A DNA stretch of 64,000 bases from Desmospora profundinema (GCF_031454155.1 NZ_JAVDQG010000004.1:186001-250000), one strand, 5' to 3'; shown: positions 39,750-48,970, counted from the first letter of the stretch. Notes: a model not told the origin generated them from the letters alone. A program made the numbers and translations.

Positions 39750-39793
39750 GTGAACAAAATGAACAAAAAGGAGTTTATGTCCCTTTTGTTCAC
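39750..39793 (+). promoter_or_regulatory. TGAACAAAA repeat operator upstream of tctC
   Basis: Two direct copies of TGAACAAAA (39751-39759 and 39760-39768) and one inverted copy (TTTTGTTCA, 39784-39792). The outer GTGAACAAAA/TTTTGTTCAC pair frames 24 bases. It is a plausible binding site for a tricarboxylate-sensing regulator, but no regulator gene is adjacent. Confidence 0.55.
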
Positions 39794-39827
39794 AAAACGG
39801 ACACCGTCCGTTATCCTTGGAGCAAGT

Positions 39828-39841
39828 TGAAAGCGCTTTCC
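39828..39841 (+). promoter_or_regulatory. cre-like site (CcpA) before tctC
   Basis: TGAAAGCGCTTTCC is a near-perfect match to the Bacillus catabolite-responsive element TGAAAnCGnTTTCA. Placed 24 bases before the tctC start, it should give carbon catabolite control. Confidence 0.75.
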
Positions 39842-39865
39842 AAAATGTAGTGAGGGAGTGACACC

Positions 39866-40876
39866 ATGAATCGAAAAAAACGGATGTGGGGTGTTGGAGC
39901 CATTGCTTTGGCTTTGGTGGCCGCTGCTTGCAGCGGACCGGACGCTGGGGGAAATCAGGGGGCTGCGGAAGACTGGAAGCCGACCAAACCGATTGAGATG
40001 ATCGCACCGTCGGGGGCGGGCGGGGGATGGGACACCACGGCCCGCACGATGCAGACGGTAATGGACCAGGAACAGCTGTTGGACAAACCGATGGCCGTCG
40101 TCAATAAACCGGGTGGCGGCGGTGCCGTGGGTTGGTCCTATATCGCAAAAAAGAAAGGGGATCCCCACACGCTGTTCGTCACCTCGCCACCGATCCTGTT
40201 TGTTCCGCTTAGCGGTCAATCCGACCACGGGCATCGGGATTTCACACCGGTTGCTGGAGTGATCGCCGACTACGGAGCGATTGTAGTGAAAGAAGATGCG
40301 AAGTGGAATGACATCAACGAATTGATGGAAGATTTGAAAAAGGATCCGCAGTCCGTTTCCATCGTTGGGAACTCGGCTCCCGGCAGCATGGATCACATGC
40401 AGTTCGTCAAAGCGGCGAACAAAGCCGGTGTAGATGTAAAGAAACTAAAGTATGTCTCCATGCAGGATGGCGGAGCGGACACTGCGCTCTTGGGCGGTCA
40501 TGCGGATGTCTACTCGACCAGCGTGTCTCAAGCGGTGGAACATGCACGGGCCGGTAAGGTCAGGGTATTGGCGATTACAGCGGAGGAACGGTTGGAGGGA
40601 GATGCCATCTCCGAATTCCCGACTCTGAAAGAACAGGGAATTGACGATACGTTTATCATTTGGCGGGGTATCATGGGTCCTCCGGAAATGGATCCCGCCG
40701 CAGTGGAGTACTACGAACAACAAATAAAAACGATGCTGGAGACCGACGAATGGAAGGCACAGGCCGAGAAGCATGGATGGGTGGAATGGTTTATGACCGG
40801 GGAAGAATTTAAGGAACACTTGGATCAGGAATATGAAATCTTTTCCGAATTGATGGAAGAGGCGGGACTAGATTAA
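39866..40876 (+). CDS. tctC: Tripartite tricarboxylate transporter binding protein TctC
   Basis: This 336-residue Bug-type lipoprotein has a signal to AAACS (Cys22), IEMIAPSGAGGGWDTTARTMQTVM and the KPGGGGAVGWSYIA anion-binding loop. It captures citrate-like carboxylates outside the membrane for TctAB. GAGGGAG precedes the ATG. First gene of tctCBA. Confidence 0.93.
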   Translation: MNRKKRMWGVGAIALALVAAACSGPDAGGNQGAAEDWKPTKPIEMIAPSGAGGGWDTTARTMQTVMDQEQLLDKPMAVVNKPGGGGAVGWSYIAKKKGDPHTLFVTSPPILFVPLSGQSDHGHRDFTPVAGVIADYGAIVVKEDAKWNDINELMEDLKKDPQSVSIVGNSAPGSMDHMQFVKAANKAGVDVKKLKYVSMQDGGADTALLGGHADVYSTSVSQAVEHARAGKVRVLAITAEERLEGDAISEFPTLKEQGIDDTFIIWRGIMGPPEMDPAAVEYYEQQIKTMLETDEWKAQAEKHGWVEWFMTGEEFKEHLDQEYEIFSELMEEAGLD

Positions 40877-40883
40877 TGAAACC

Positions 40884-40915
40884 ATGGGATGGCACGTGCT
40901 GCCATCCCATATTTT
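40884..40915 (+). terminator. Intercistronic attenuator hairpin after tctC
   Basis: ATGGGATGGCA (40884-40894) pairs with TGCCATCCCAT (40900-40910), then ATTTTC. Such hairpins usually keep binding-protein levels above those of the membrane subunits. Confidence 0.7.
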
Positions 40916-40940
40916 CAAAAGAGGAGGGAGGCGCGCCCGT

Positions 40941-41414
40941 TTGAAAATGGCGGTGTGCCGGAAAATGATGACCGGAGATCGGAAAGCGGCTATCGTACTG
41001 GCAGTTGTAGCGGTTATCTATCTTTCTTTTAGTTATCGGATTCCCGCCTTTGCTCTGGCGGTGATGGATGCGGACGCACTGCCCATCGGGTTGGGGTGGC
41101 TGTTGTTGGTTTTGGCGGTGTTGCTTTTTTTCTTTGGGAAGGACTCCCCTCGGACATCCGCCGCACCGGTGACCCGAAAAGACTGGTGCATCATCGGTGC
41201 CGTCGTCGGGTTTACCTTGCTGTATGTCCTATTGCTGGAATGGGTGGGCTATGTGCTCGTAACGGTTCCCTTTTTGATCGGGGTGACCGGTCTGTTGGGA
41301 TACCGGCGGTGGGTGGTGAATACCGCGGTAGCTGTCGGGTTTACGGGAGTGACTTATTACCTGTTTAACTATCTTCTAAACATCTATTTACCACAGGGTC
41401 CCCTGCCCTTTTAA
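40941..41414 (+). CDS. tctB: Tripartite tricarboxylate transporter small subunit TctB
   Basis: This 157-residue protein has four membrane helices. It starts at TTG 40941 behind GAGGAGGGAGG; later ATGs in the same frame lack that site. Position between tctC and tctA, length and topology identify it; TctB sequences are poorly conserved. Confidence 0.88.
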   Translation: MKMAVCRKMMTGDRKAAIVLAVVAVIYLSFSYRIPAFALAVMDADALPIGLGWLLLVLAVLLFFFGKDSPRTSAAPVTRKDWCIIGAVVGFTLLYVLLLEWVGYVLVTVPFLIGVTGLLGYRRWVVNTAVAVGFTGVTYYLFNYLLNIYLPQGPLPF

Positions 41415-41429
41415 AGGAGGGAAGCGAAA

Positions 41430-42941
41430 ATGGAAACATTGGACAGTATATTGTACGGACTTCAAGTGGCGCTGTCTCCTGAAAACCTGCTCTTTGTCTT
41501 TATCGGGGTGTTGGCCGGCACGGTGATTGGGATGCTGCCGGGTCTGGGTCCGATCAGCGCCATCGCCATTATGATTCCACTCAGTTATGGGATGGATCCC
41601 GCTTCCGCCTTGATCATGATGGCGGGGGTGTATTACGGAGCGGTGTTCGGGGGATCCACTTCCTCCATTTTGTTGAATGCTCCCGGAGTCGCCGGAACAG
41701 TGGCCACCTCCTTTGACGGCTATCCCTTGGCACAGCAGGGGAAGGCGGGCAAGGCGCTGGCTGTGGCCGCCATTTGCTCGTTTGTCGGGGGAACTGTGGG
41801 AGTGGTCGCCTTGATGCTGATTGCGCCCGGATTGGCTCAGTTTGCGGTCACATTTGGACCGCCGGAGTATTTTGCCCTGATGCTGCTGGGGTTGACGGCC
41901 ATCGCCAGCCTGTCGGAAGGATCGGTGATCAAAGCGTTTATCGCCGCTGTGGTGGGGCTGATGTTTGCAACGGTGGGCATTGACGCCCAGACAGGGACCC
42001 AGCGCTTTACGTTTGGCACTCCTGAACTGATGGAGGGAATCGACTTTCTCATCGTCGCTCTCGGGGTTTTTGCTCTGGCGGAGGTGGGAAATCTGATTTT
42101 GACCCGCAAGCGGTCCACTATCGACTCTGCGCACAAGATTGGGAGTCTGAAGGTGACCAAAGCGGAAGCGAAGGAGATGGCGGGACCGGTGGGGCGCCAA
42201 TCGGTGATGGGCTTTTTGATCGGTGTACTCCCGGGAGCAGGCGCCACGATCGCCTCCTTTTTGGGCTATATCACGGAAAAACGGTTGGCCAAGGACTCTT
42301 CCCAGTTTGGAAAAGGAGCCGTCAAAGGGGTGGCGGCACCTGAAACCGCCAATAACGCAGCGTGTACCGGTTCTTTTGTTCCTTTGCTGACATTGGGCAT
42401 CCCCGGTTCGGGGACGACGGCGGTGATGCTGGGGGCCCTGTTGGTGTTGGGTGTGCAGCCGGGGCCGCTGATGCTGACTGAACGTCCCGACGTGTTTTGG
42501 GGCGTGGTGACCAGCATGTACATGGGGAATCTGTTTTTGCTGGTTCTCAACCTGCCCTTGATTCCCTTTATTGCCCGGGTGCTTTTGATTCCCAAACCGA
42601 TGTTGATCACATTGGTGATCTTGTTTTGCTTGATCGGGGTGTATGGGGTCAGCTTCAGCACCTTTGATCTGTATCTCTTAATCGTCTTCGGGATCGTTGG
42701 ATTTATCATGCGCCGATTCGGCTTTCCCGCCGCCCCTCTGATCCTGGCATTTATCCTGGGCGGGATGATGGAGCAATCCCTGCGGCAGTCCCTTACCCTA
42801 TCCAGCGGAAATTGGACCATTTTCGCCGAGCGGCCGATTACGTTGACCCTGTTGCTGCTGGGGGCCTTGTCTCTGACTTGGCCGTTGGTGAAAAAGTGGA
42901 TTCATTCCCGTCACCAATCCAACGGGGGGATTGCCTCGTGA
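41430..42941 (+). CDS. tctA: Tripartite tricarboxylate transporter large permease TctA
   Basis: This 503-residue protein with about twelve helices carries the TctA signatures VLAGTVIGMLPGLGPISAIA, YYGAVFGGSTSSILLNAPG and ETANNAACTGSFVPLLTLGIPGSGTTAV. AAAGGAGGG precedes the start. Its stop overlaps the start of a truncated downstream frame (GTGA). Confidence 0.96.
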   Translation: METLDSILYGLQVALSPENLLFVFIGVLAGTVIGMLPGLGPISAIAIMIPLSYGMDPASALIMMAGVYYGAVFGGSTSSILLNAPGVAGTVATSFDGYPLAQQGKAGKALAVAAICSFVGGTVGVVALMLIAPGLAQFAVTFGPPEYFALMLLGLTAIASLSEGSVIKAFIAAVVGLMFATVGIDAQTGTQRFTFGTPELMEGIDFLIVALGVFALAEVGNLILTRKRSTIDSAHKIGSLKVTKAEAKEMAGPVGRQSVMGFLIGVLPGAGATIASFLGYITEKRLAKDSSQFGKGAVKGVAAPETANNAACTGSFVPLLTLGIPGSGTTAVMLGALLVLGVQPGPLMLTERPDVFWGVVTSMYMGNLFLLVLNLPLIPFIARVLLIPKPMLITLVILFCLIGVYGVSFSTFDLYLLIVFGIVGFIMRRFGFPAAPLILAFILGGMMEQSLRQSLTLSSGNWTIFAERPITLTLLLLGALSLTWPLVKKWIHSRHQSNGGIAS

Positions 42942-43180
42942 GTGCGTGGCGCGTTCTCTCCCCCCTGGGGATGCTGGGATACGGCTATCCGCTTTCCTCC
43001 CTGCGAGCGGGGCTGAAGCGCAACCCTCATGTCATCGCCGTCGACGCCGGCTCTACCCGGGGTCCCCACCGCCTGGATCATTCAATCCTCTGGTACCCTC
43101 ATACGGGAACCAGGGGATTTTGCTTTCCATCAACCGATTGTCCGCCCATCGGTGAATGCTCCCTTACGCATGGGTCATGA
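42938..43180 (+). pseudogene. Truncated AtuA/DUF1446-like gene remnant
   Basis: Starting at GTG 42938 (overlapping the tctA stop), the first 40 residues (VLSPLGMLGYGYPLSSLRAG and VIAVDAGST) match the N-terminus of the acyclic-terpene-utilisation AtuA/DUF1446 family, which normally exceeds 400 residues. After VDAGST the expected DPGPYYLG is reduced to RGPHRLDH, and the frame becomes unlike any protein before stopping. The downstream part is missing, so the gene is decayed. Its coupling to tctA suggests it once acted on the transported substrate. Confidence 0.6.
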
Positions 43181-43262
43181 AATTCTCTTCAAAAGGAGAC
43201 CCAATAAGAGAAAAGGAAGGGGAGGGCTTGGTGAAGAATATTCTGGTTGGGAGGGATGATGG

Positions 43263-43952
43263 GTGAAGACAATCGGGTTGCTCGGCGGAATGAGCTGGGA
43301 GTCAACGTCTCTTTATTACCGATGGATCAATGAAGAAACCAGAAGGAGAAGGGGCGGACTGCACTCCGCACCCATGATGATTGCATCCGTCGATTTCGCC
43401 CGGATTGAACGTCTGCAGCATCAAAATCAATGGGAAGAGGCTGGGCGGTTGCTGGCGGAAGAAGCCAAACGCCTGGAACATGCCGGTGCCGATTTTCTGG
43501 TGATCGCCACCAATACGATGCATCAAGTGGCACCGATCATACAAAGCGGAACTGAGCTGCCCCTTCTCCACATTGCAGATGCCACGGCGGATGTGATGGA
43601 GGCGGACGGGATCCGCAGGGTGGGCCTTCTGGGGACGCGGTTTACCATGGAAAAACGCTTCTACATCGAACGGCTGGAGGACCGGGGGTTTGAGGTATGG
43701 GTTCCGCAACCGGCAGAACGCGACCGTGTTCACTCCGTTATTTATGAAGAGTTGTGCCAAGGCGTGATCCGGGAAGAATCGCGCACCGCATACCGCGATG
43801 TGATGGCCGGTCTGGCAAAGCGGGGGGCGGAAGCCATTATTTTGGGTTGTACCGAAATTACCCTGCTGATCGGGGAAGAAGACAGTCCCCTTCCACTGTA
43901 CGACACGACGCATATCCATGCTCTTCGAGCAGTGGACTGGGCCGCCGGATAG
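43263..43952 (+). CDS. Aspartate/glutamate racemase family protein
   Basis: This 229-residue PLP-independent racemase begins KTIGLLGGMSWESTSLYYRWIN. The first active position reads ATNTMH (Thr in place of Cys) and the second IILGCTEITLL (Cys), the Thr/Cys arrangement reported for E. coli YgeA, which racemises Asp and Glu slowly. GTG 43263 follows GGGAGGG by 7 bases. Single gene with its own terminator. Confidence 0.88.
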   Translation: MKTIGLLGGMSWESTSLYYRWINEETRRRRGGLHSAPMMIASVDFARIERLQHQNQWEEAGRLLAEEAKRLEHAGADFLVIATNTMHQVAPIIQSGTELPLLHIADATADVMEADGIRRVGLLGTRFTMEKRFYIERLEDRGFEVWVPQPAERDRVHSVIYEELCQGVIREESRTAYRDVMAGLAKRGAEAIILGCTEITLLIGEEDSPLPLYDTTHIHALRAVDWAAG

Positions 43953-43991
43953 AGGGTCTATCGTCTTCTCATGCTGTATTTATCATCGTTG

Positions 43992-44029
43992 GATTCACCT
44001 CTGCGATTCGGAGGTGAATCTTTTGTTTT
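43992..44029 (+). terminator. Terminator after the racemase
   Basis: GATTCACCTC (43992-44001) pairs with GAGGTGAATC (44011-44020), then TTTTGTTTT. The remaining gap to 44410 contains a TTGACA at 44276 without a good -10; no cobalamin riboswitch was recognised before the cob operon. Confidence 0.85.
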
Positions 44030-44410
44030 CCATCCACACCTGTCCCTGTTGTTTTTAAAATCCGATCTGCTCCAACACCTGACAAAGCGCCTGGGATGCG
44101 ACGAGGTTAAAGGTTTGATAGATGCACGGTTCCACAGTTTCACGGTGTCAAAAATGGTGAGTTGATCCATCCGGCGAAAGGCAATCATGGCACTCCGTCC
44201 TTTACGGGTGAAATGGGATAGGGCAGGAAACAGGTAATTGTATTCTATCAAAAAAGGAGACGATTTCCGCTAGAATTGACACGCGATGTCGCTTGTCAGA
44301 ACGGCTGCTTTGCGCGATGATTAAGCTTGGAAGAGATAGTTGGGTCAGGGGGATGGGAAACCTCCAAAATAAGAGAACTTAAAACGGTACAAAAAGGAGA
44401 GAAGCGCAGG

Positions 44411-44839
44411 ATGGAAGAGCTGACCTCCCCAGAAGAGTGGAGAGAATCGTATCCCGTGATGCGTCAGTTGCGCACACACCTAGATGAAGAGGCTTTTTTG
44501 CGTTTGGTGAACGAGATGCGAACGGATAGCGGCTATCGCCTGTTCGCTTTACGGGAAGAAGGGAAGGTCGTGGCCTTGGCCGGGGTGGTGGTGGCCACCA
44601 ATCTCTACAACGGTCGGCATCTTTTTGTCCATGAGCTGGTCACCCGCTCCGACTGCCGCTCCCGCGGATTCGGAGAACGGCTGCTTTCCTCCCTGCACCG
44701 GTGGGGCCGGGAGCAGGGGTGTGTCCGTGTCGTCCTCTCCTCCGGCCTGGCCCGGCTGGATGCCCACCGATTCTATGAAAAAAAGATGGGATACGAAAAG
44801 GTTAGCTTCGTGTTCGGACGAAAGCTGGACGGGGAGTGA
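44411..44839 (+). CDS. GNAT family N-acetyltransferase
   Basis: This 142-residue protein has the GNAT acetyl-CoA loop SDCRSRGFGERLLSSLHRW and the C-terminal VLSSGLARLDAHRFYEKKMGYEKVSFVF. ATG 44411 follows AAAGGAGAG. It is first in the same direction as the cobalamin genes (65 bases before cobT), so it may be co-transcribed. Substrate unknown. Confidence 0.88.
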   Translation: MEELTSPEEWRESYPVMRQLRTHLDEEAFLRLVNEMRTDSGYRLFALREEGKVVALAGVVVATNLYNGRHLFVHELVTRSDCRSRGFGERLLSSLHRWGREQGCVRVVLSSGLARLDAHRFYEKKMGYEKVSFVFGRKLDGE

Positions 44840-44904
44840 GAAAGGTCCGGTGGTTTTTCGGACTGGACCATGATCAAAAGATGATAAAGCAAAGGAGGAG
44901 CCCG

Positions 44905-45951
44905 ATGGAACATCGGTTGATCGAGGAAACGATTTTGTCTATTCCCCCATTGGATGAAAAGACGCAAACGAAAGCGCGCCACCATGTGGATAACCTGACA
45001 AAACCGCTGGGTGCATTGGGGCGGTTGGAAGAAGTGGTGGTCCGGTTGGCGGGAATGACCGGGGAGATCATTCCCGTTATTGACCGCAAGATGACGGTGG
45101 TGATGTGCGGAGACCACGGGGTGGTGGAAGAGGGAGTAAGTGCATACCCCGGCGATGTTACCGCACTGATGATCCAAAATTTCAGCCGCGGAAAAGCGGC
45201 GGTGAATGTCTTGTCCCGTCAATTTGGCGCCGATGTCCGGGTCGTGGATGTGGGCAGCCGTTTGGAGGAAGCTCCGCCTGACGTGTGGGTGCGCAAGGTG
45301 CGTTCGGGAACGGCCAATATGGCTGTTGGGCCTGCGATGACGCGGGAGGAAGCCGAACAAGCGGTAAAGATCGGGATCGACGTGGCCAAGCAACTGAAAG
45401 AAGAAGGGGTTCAATTGGTGGCAACCGGAGAGATGGGAATCGGAAACACGACGGCTGCTTCTGCGTTGGCGGCCGTGTTCACCGAACGGGAGGTGTCCGA
45501 GGTCGTAGGGAGAGGCTCCGGCTTGGATGATACGGGGTTGGAGCGGAAATGCCGGGTGGTGAAAGAGGCGCTTCGTGTCAACCGCCCGGATCCCCGGGAT
45601 CCGCTGGATGCCCTGGCCAAGGTGGGCGGGCTGGAACTGGCGGGTTTGGCCGGATTGGTGCTGGGTGCCGCTTCCGAGCGGTTGCCGATTGTGGTAGACG
45701 GCTTTATCGCCACTGCCGCCGCATTGACGGCTGTGCGGATGGCCCCGGCGGCACGAGAGTATCTATTGGCTTCCCATTTGAGCCAGGAACCGGCTCACGG
45801 CTGGCTCTTGGCCGAACTGAGGCTCGTTCCGCTGATTCAGGCCGGAATGCGTCTGGGAGAAGGGAGTGGAGCGGTGTTGACCTTTCCTCTTCTGGACGGT
45901 GCGGTAGCAACGGCCCGGGAAATGGCCACCTTTGCAGATCTGGGATTATAA
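44905..45951 (+). CDS. cobT: Nicotinate-nucleotide--dimethylbenzimidazole phosphoribosyltransferase
   Basis: This 348-residue enzyme makes alpha-ribazole phosphate, the lower-ligand precursor of cobalamin. Conserved parts include TKPLGALGRLEEVVVRLAG, VVMCGDHGVVEEGVSAYP, VATGEMGIGNTTAASAL and GSGLDDTGLERK. AAAGGAGGAG sits ahead of ATG 44905. It starts the late-cobalamin cluster. Confidence 0.96.
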   Translation: MEHRLIEETILSIPPLDEKTQTKARHHVDNLTKPLGALGRLEEVVVRLAGMTGEIIPVIDRKMTVVMCGDHGVVEEGVSAYPGDVTALMIQNFSRGKAAVNVLSRQFGADVRVVDVGSRLEEAPPDVWVRKVRSGTANMAVGPAMTREEAEQAVKIGIDVAKQLKEEGVQLVATGEMGIGNTTAASALAAVFTEREVSEVVGRGSGLDDTGLERKCRVVKEALRVNRPDPRDPLDALAKVGGLELAGLAGLVLGAASERLPIVVDGFIATAAALTAVRMAPAAREYLLASHLSQEPAHGWLLAELRLVPLIQAGMRLGEGSGAVLTFPLLDGAVATAREMATFADLGL

Positions 45952-45979
45952 TATCATCATCGGGAAAGGGGTGGGGGGA

Positions 45980-47113
45980 ATGAGTGGAGTGGAACGGTAT
46001 GGCCATGGGGGGGATCGTTGGACTGCTGGTTTCCTCTTTCATCGGGAAGCATCCGATTTTCTCGATTTTAGCGCCAATATTAACCCGTTGGGTCCGCCGC
46101 CCGGGGTTCTGGAAGTGCTGCACCGCGCACTGACGGAATCCGGACAGCCGGTTCTCACGCAATACCCGGATCCCCGCTCCCGTTCCTTGAAACGGGCACT
46201 CGCCCGCAAGTGTGATGTCCCGGTTGATTGGGTGGCTGTCGGGAACGGGGGGGCGGAATTGCTGGACTTGGTGCACGATATAATCCGCCCCCGGCGGGTG
46301 GGCGTGACCCATCCTTCTTTTTCCGAGTATGAAGCCGCCGCCCGCAAGCGGGGGAGCGAGGTGGTCCCCCTCCCCCTGTCCGAGGAGCGGGATTGGCTGC
46401 CGGGGCGTGAAGAGCTGCTTCGCTGGGTGCGGCAGGTGGATCTGGCTTATCTGGGCCATCCTAACAACCCCACCGGAACCCTTTTTCCGGAGGAATCGCT
46501 GATAGCGGCGGCGGAGGAAGCGGCCCGGCACGGGAGCGTGCTGGTGGTGGATGAAGCCTTTCTGGATTTTGTTCCCGGAGCGTTTACGTTACAGCGGCAG
46601 TTGTCCGATTTTCCCACCACGCTGCTGGTGCGATCCATGACCAAGTTTTACGCCTTGCCCGGTTTGCGGCTGGGTTATGCCTTGGCCTCCCCCTCCTGGG
46701 TGAAGAAGTTGGAAGCGCGCCAAATTCCGTGGAGTGTGAATGGACTGGCACAGCTGGCGGGGGAAGCGGCTTTGTCGGATCGGGAATATGAGGAGCGGAC
46801 GGCTGACTGGCTGCACCGGGAACGTCTCTTTTTATTGGAAGGACTGAAACGGGTGGCCGGTGTCCATGTGTTTCCCGGATCGGTTAATTACCTGCTGCTG
46901 CGTCTGACGGGACGACGGGCCAGTGGCGGCTATTCTTCGCATCAATGGCAGCGGGCGTTGGGAGAACGGGGGATTCTGATCCGGGATGCTTCCACTTATC
47001 CTGGATTGGATGATACTTATATTAGAGTGGCGGTGCGGAGCCGTGAGGAGAATGAGCGGCTGCTGTCCGCCTTCATAGAATGGGAGACGGAGAGAAAGGA
47101 AGAATCACGATGA
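45980..47113 (+). CDS. cobD: Threonine-phosphate decarboxylase / CobD-type aminotransferase
   Basis: This 377-residue class I/II PLP protein has LDFSANINPLGPPPGVLE, GNGGAELLDLV, HPNNPTGTLF, VDEAFLDFVPG and SMTKFYALPGLRLGY with the PLP lysine. It produces aminopropanol phosphate from threonine phosphate for the nucleotide-loop linker. The start follows GGGGGGA; its stop overlaps the cobU start by 4 bases. Confidence 0.92.
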   Translation: MSGVERYGHGGDRWTAGFLFHREASDFLDFSANINPLGPPPGVLEVLHRALTESGQPVLTQYPDPRSRSLKRALARKCDVPVDWVAVGNGGAELLDLVHDIIRPRRVGVTHPSFSEYEAAARKRGSEVVPLPLSEERDWLPGREELLRWVRQVDLAYLGHPNNPTGTLFPEESLIAAAEEAARHGSVLVVDEAFLDFVPGAFTLQRQLSDFPTTLLVRSMTKFYALPGLRLGYALASPSWVKKLEARQIPWSVNGLAQLAGEAALSDREYEERTADWLHRERLFLLEGLKRVAGVHVFPGSVNYLLLRLTGRRASGGYSSHQWQRALGERGILIRDASTYPGLDDTYIRVAVRSREENERLLSAFIEWETERKEESR

Positions 47114-47646
47114 TTCGTTTGGTAACCGGCGGGGTCCGTTCAGGAAAAAGTGCTTACGCCGAAGAGTTGGCCGCCCGTACCGGAGATCGGGTTTTATACG
47201 TGGCCACCGGTTGGGCGGGGGACGAAGAGATGGCCGAGCGGATCCGGCGCCACCGTGAACGCCGTCCTCCATCTTGGACGGTGGTTGAAGAATCGCTCCA
47301 TCCGGCTCTTGCTTTGGAGAAGCCGGGTTCATGGGAGACCGTGATGGTGGATTGCTTATCCACATGGGTGACGAACCGATTGATGAAATGGCCGCAAGAT
47401 CTCAGTTCCGCCGAAAAAGAGGAGCAAATCCGCTCTCTGGTGGAAGAAGCGGATGACCTGATCACGGCTCTGTCCGGCCGGGAGGCGGTGCTGGTGACGT
47501 CGGAGACGGGGTGGGGCGGAGTAGCTATGAGTCCGTTGGGGCGGCTGTTCCAGGACGCTTTGGGGGCAGTCAACCAGCGGGTGGCGCAATTCGCCGATGA
47601 AGTGTGGATGGTTATCTCCGGCATTCCGTGGAGGGTAAAAGGATGA
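47110..47646 (+). CDS. cobU: Adenosylcobinamide kinase / guanylyltransferase
   Basis: This 178-residue bifunctional enzyme has a P-loop GGVRSGKSAYAE at the N-terminus, YVATGWAGDEEM, and ETGWGGVAMSPLGRLFQDALGAVNQ. It phosphorylates cobinamide and adds GMP. ATGA overlap with cobD and with cobS shows coupling. Confidence 0.95.
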   Translation: MIRLVTGGVRSGKSAYAEELAARTGDRVLYVATGWAGDEEMAERIRRHRERRPPSWTVVEESLHPALALEKPGSWETVMVDCLSTWVTNRLMKWPQDLSSAEKEEQIRSLVEEADDLITALSGREAVLVTSETGWGGVAMSPLGRLFQDALGAVNQRVAQFADEVWMVISGIPWRVKG

Positions 47647-48380
47647 ATGTGTTTTTTACGGCGCTGGCGTTTTTGACGCGAATCCCGGCACCGGTCTCCT
47701 CCGATCGGGATGATTGGGCCAAGAGTCCCTGTCACTATCCACTGGTGGGATTGATCCTGGGCGGGGCGTTTGTCCTGTTTGACCAGGCGGTGGGCAGCCT
47801 GTTTCCGTCCCTGGTCAGGGGGGCGATGTTGACGGTGCTGTGGGTATATCTCACAGGCGGTCTCCACTTGGACGGACTGATGGACACCGCCGATGGGTTC
47901 GGTGCCAACCGGGGACCGGAGCGCACCTTGGAGATTATGAAAGACAGCCGTGTCGGTGCGATGGGCGTCTTGACTGCTTTTAGTGTTCTCCTGCTGAAAT
48001 TCAGCGTGCTGGTATCCTTAGCCGACGATGCCATGTGGGTCGCGTTGGTGGCCGCACCGGTGGCGGGAAGGCTGGCATTGGTATTGTCGATCCGCCTCTT
48101 TCCCTATGTGAAGAAGGACGGCATCGGATTGGGAATGAAAGAAAACTTGACTCCGTGGCGCTTGGTGTATGCGTTAGGGATCGGGATCGGAGCCTTCTTT
48201 CTCACCACGGGTTGGTGGGGGACAATCCTGCTGACGGCCACCCTGCTGGTGGTCTGGATCATCGGCCAGTCGGCCCGCAGCCGCCTGCGCGGATTGACCG
48301 GCGACATATACGGTGCGACCGCGGAGATCACGGAAGTGGTGGTGCTGCTCCTATGTCTGTGGTACGGGGGCGTGCGCTGA
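47643..48380 (+). CDS. cobS: Adenosylcobinamide-GDP ribazoletransferase
   Basis: This 245-residue membrane enzyme joins alpha-ribazole(-P) to cobinamide-GDP. Signatures are FLTRIPAP, YPLVGLILGG, HLDGLMDTADGFGANRGPERTLEIMKDSRVGAMG and the C-terminal GLTGDIYGATAEITEVVVLL. Starts within the last bases of cobU. Confidence 0.95.
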   Translation: MNVFFTALAFLTRIPAPVSSDRDDWAKSPCHYPLVGLILGGAFVLFDQAVGSLFPSLVRGAMLTVLWVYLTGGLHLDGLMDTADGFGANRGPERTLEIMKDSRVGAMGVLTAFSVLLLKFSVLVSLADDAMWVALVAAPVAGRLALVLSIRLFPYVKKDGIGLGMKENLTPWRLVYALGIGIGAFFLTTGWWGTILLTATLLVVWIIGQSARSRLRGLTGDIYGATAEITEVVVLLLCLWYGGVR

Positions 48381-48970
48381 TGCGCCTCATCTGGCTGCGG
48401 CACGGGGAGACCACCGCCAACCGGGAGAAGCGTTATTGCGGTCATCTGGATCCCTCGCTGACTACTCGGGGGCGGGAGCAGGCGAAAACGGCGTTCCGAT
48501 CCGTGTCTCCCCAGGTGCGGCCGCATGTGTTGCACATCAGTGATCGGAGCCGGTGTGAGGAAACGGCAACACCGTGGCTCAGGGACCATCCGGATTTGCC
48601 GGTGGTGCGCACACCGGCGTTGCGGGAGCTTTCCTTTGGAGCCTGGGAAGGAAAAACCTACGATGAGTTAATGGAATCGGATCAGGAGCACCTACAGGCC
48701 TGGATCCGGGATCCTTGGCAGGTGGCCCCGCCTGGGGGAGAGACCCTGACAGATTTGGGACGGCGCTTGGAGAGGTGGCTCCACCGTCTTCTCCAAAGCC
48801 ACGACGAAGGGGAGACGGTGCTGGTCGTCAGCCACGGGGGGCCGATCCGCTGGTTTTACGCCTGTTTGGTGGCAGGGGATCCCGGTCGTTTCTGGGATCG
48901 GGATGTCATGCCGGGAAGCTGGTTCGTCTTCCGGCACCACGACGGAAAATGGAGGGAGGAAGGGATTTGA
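48380..48970 (+). CDS. cobC: Histidine phosphatase, alpha-ribazole phosphatase type
   Basis: This 196-residue protein has IWLRHGETTANREKRYCGH with the catalytic RHG, ELSFGAWEGKTYDEL, and VVSHGGPIRW. The single-base overlap with cobS and position in the cluster assign it to dephosphorylation of alpha-ribazole phosphate or cobalamin phosphate. Confidence 0.9.
   Translation: MRLIWLRHGETTANREKRYCGHLDPSLTTRGREQAKTAFRSVSPQVRPHVLHISDRSRCEETATPWLRDHPDLPVVRTPALRELSFGAWEGKTYDELMESDQEHLQAWIRDPWQVAPPGGETLTDLGRRLERWLHRLLQSHDEGETVLVVSHGGPIRWFYACLVAGDPGRFWDRDVMPGSWFVFRHHDGKWREEGI

Noticed and set aside
43958-44251. 97-aa minus-strand frame after the racemase
   Set aside because: It overlaps the racemase terminator, lacks a ribosome site and turns into low-quality Arg/Ser-rich sequence.
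44276-44410. Possible promoter and cobalamin riboswitch before the GNAT-cob cluster
   Set aside because: TTGACA is present, but there is no suitable -10 at 16-18 bases and no GCCACTG-type B12 box or matching aptamer stems.
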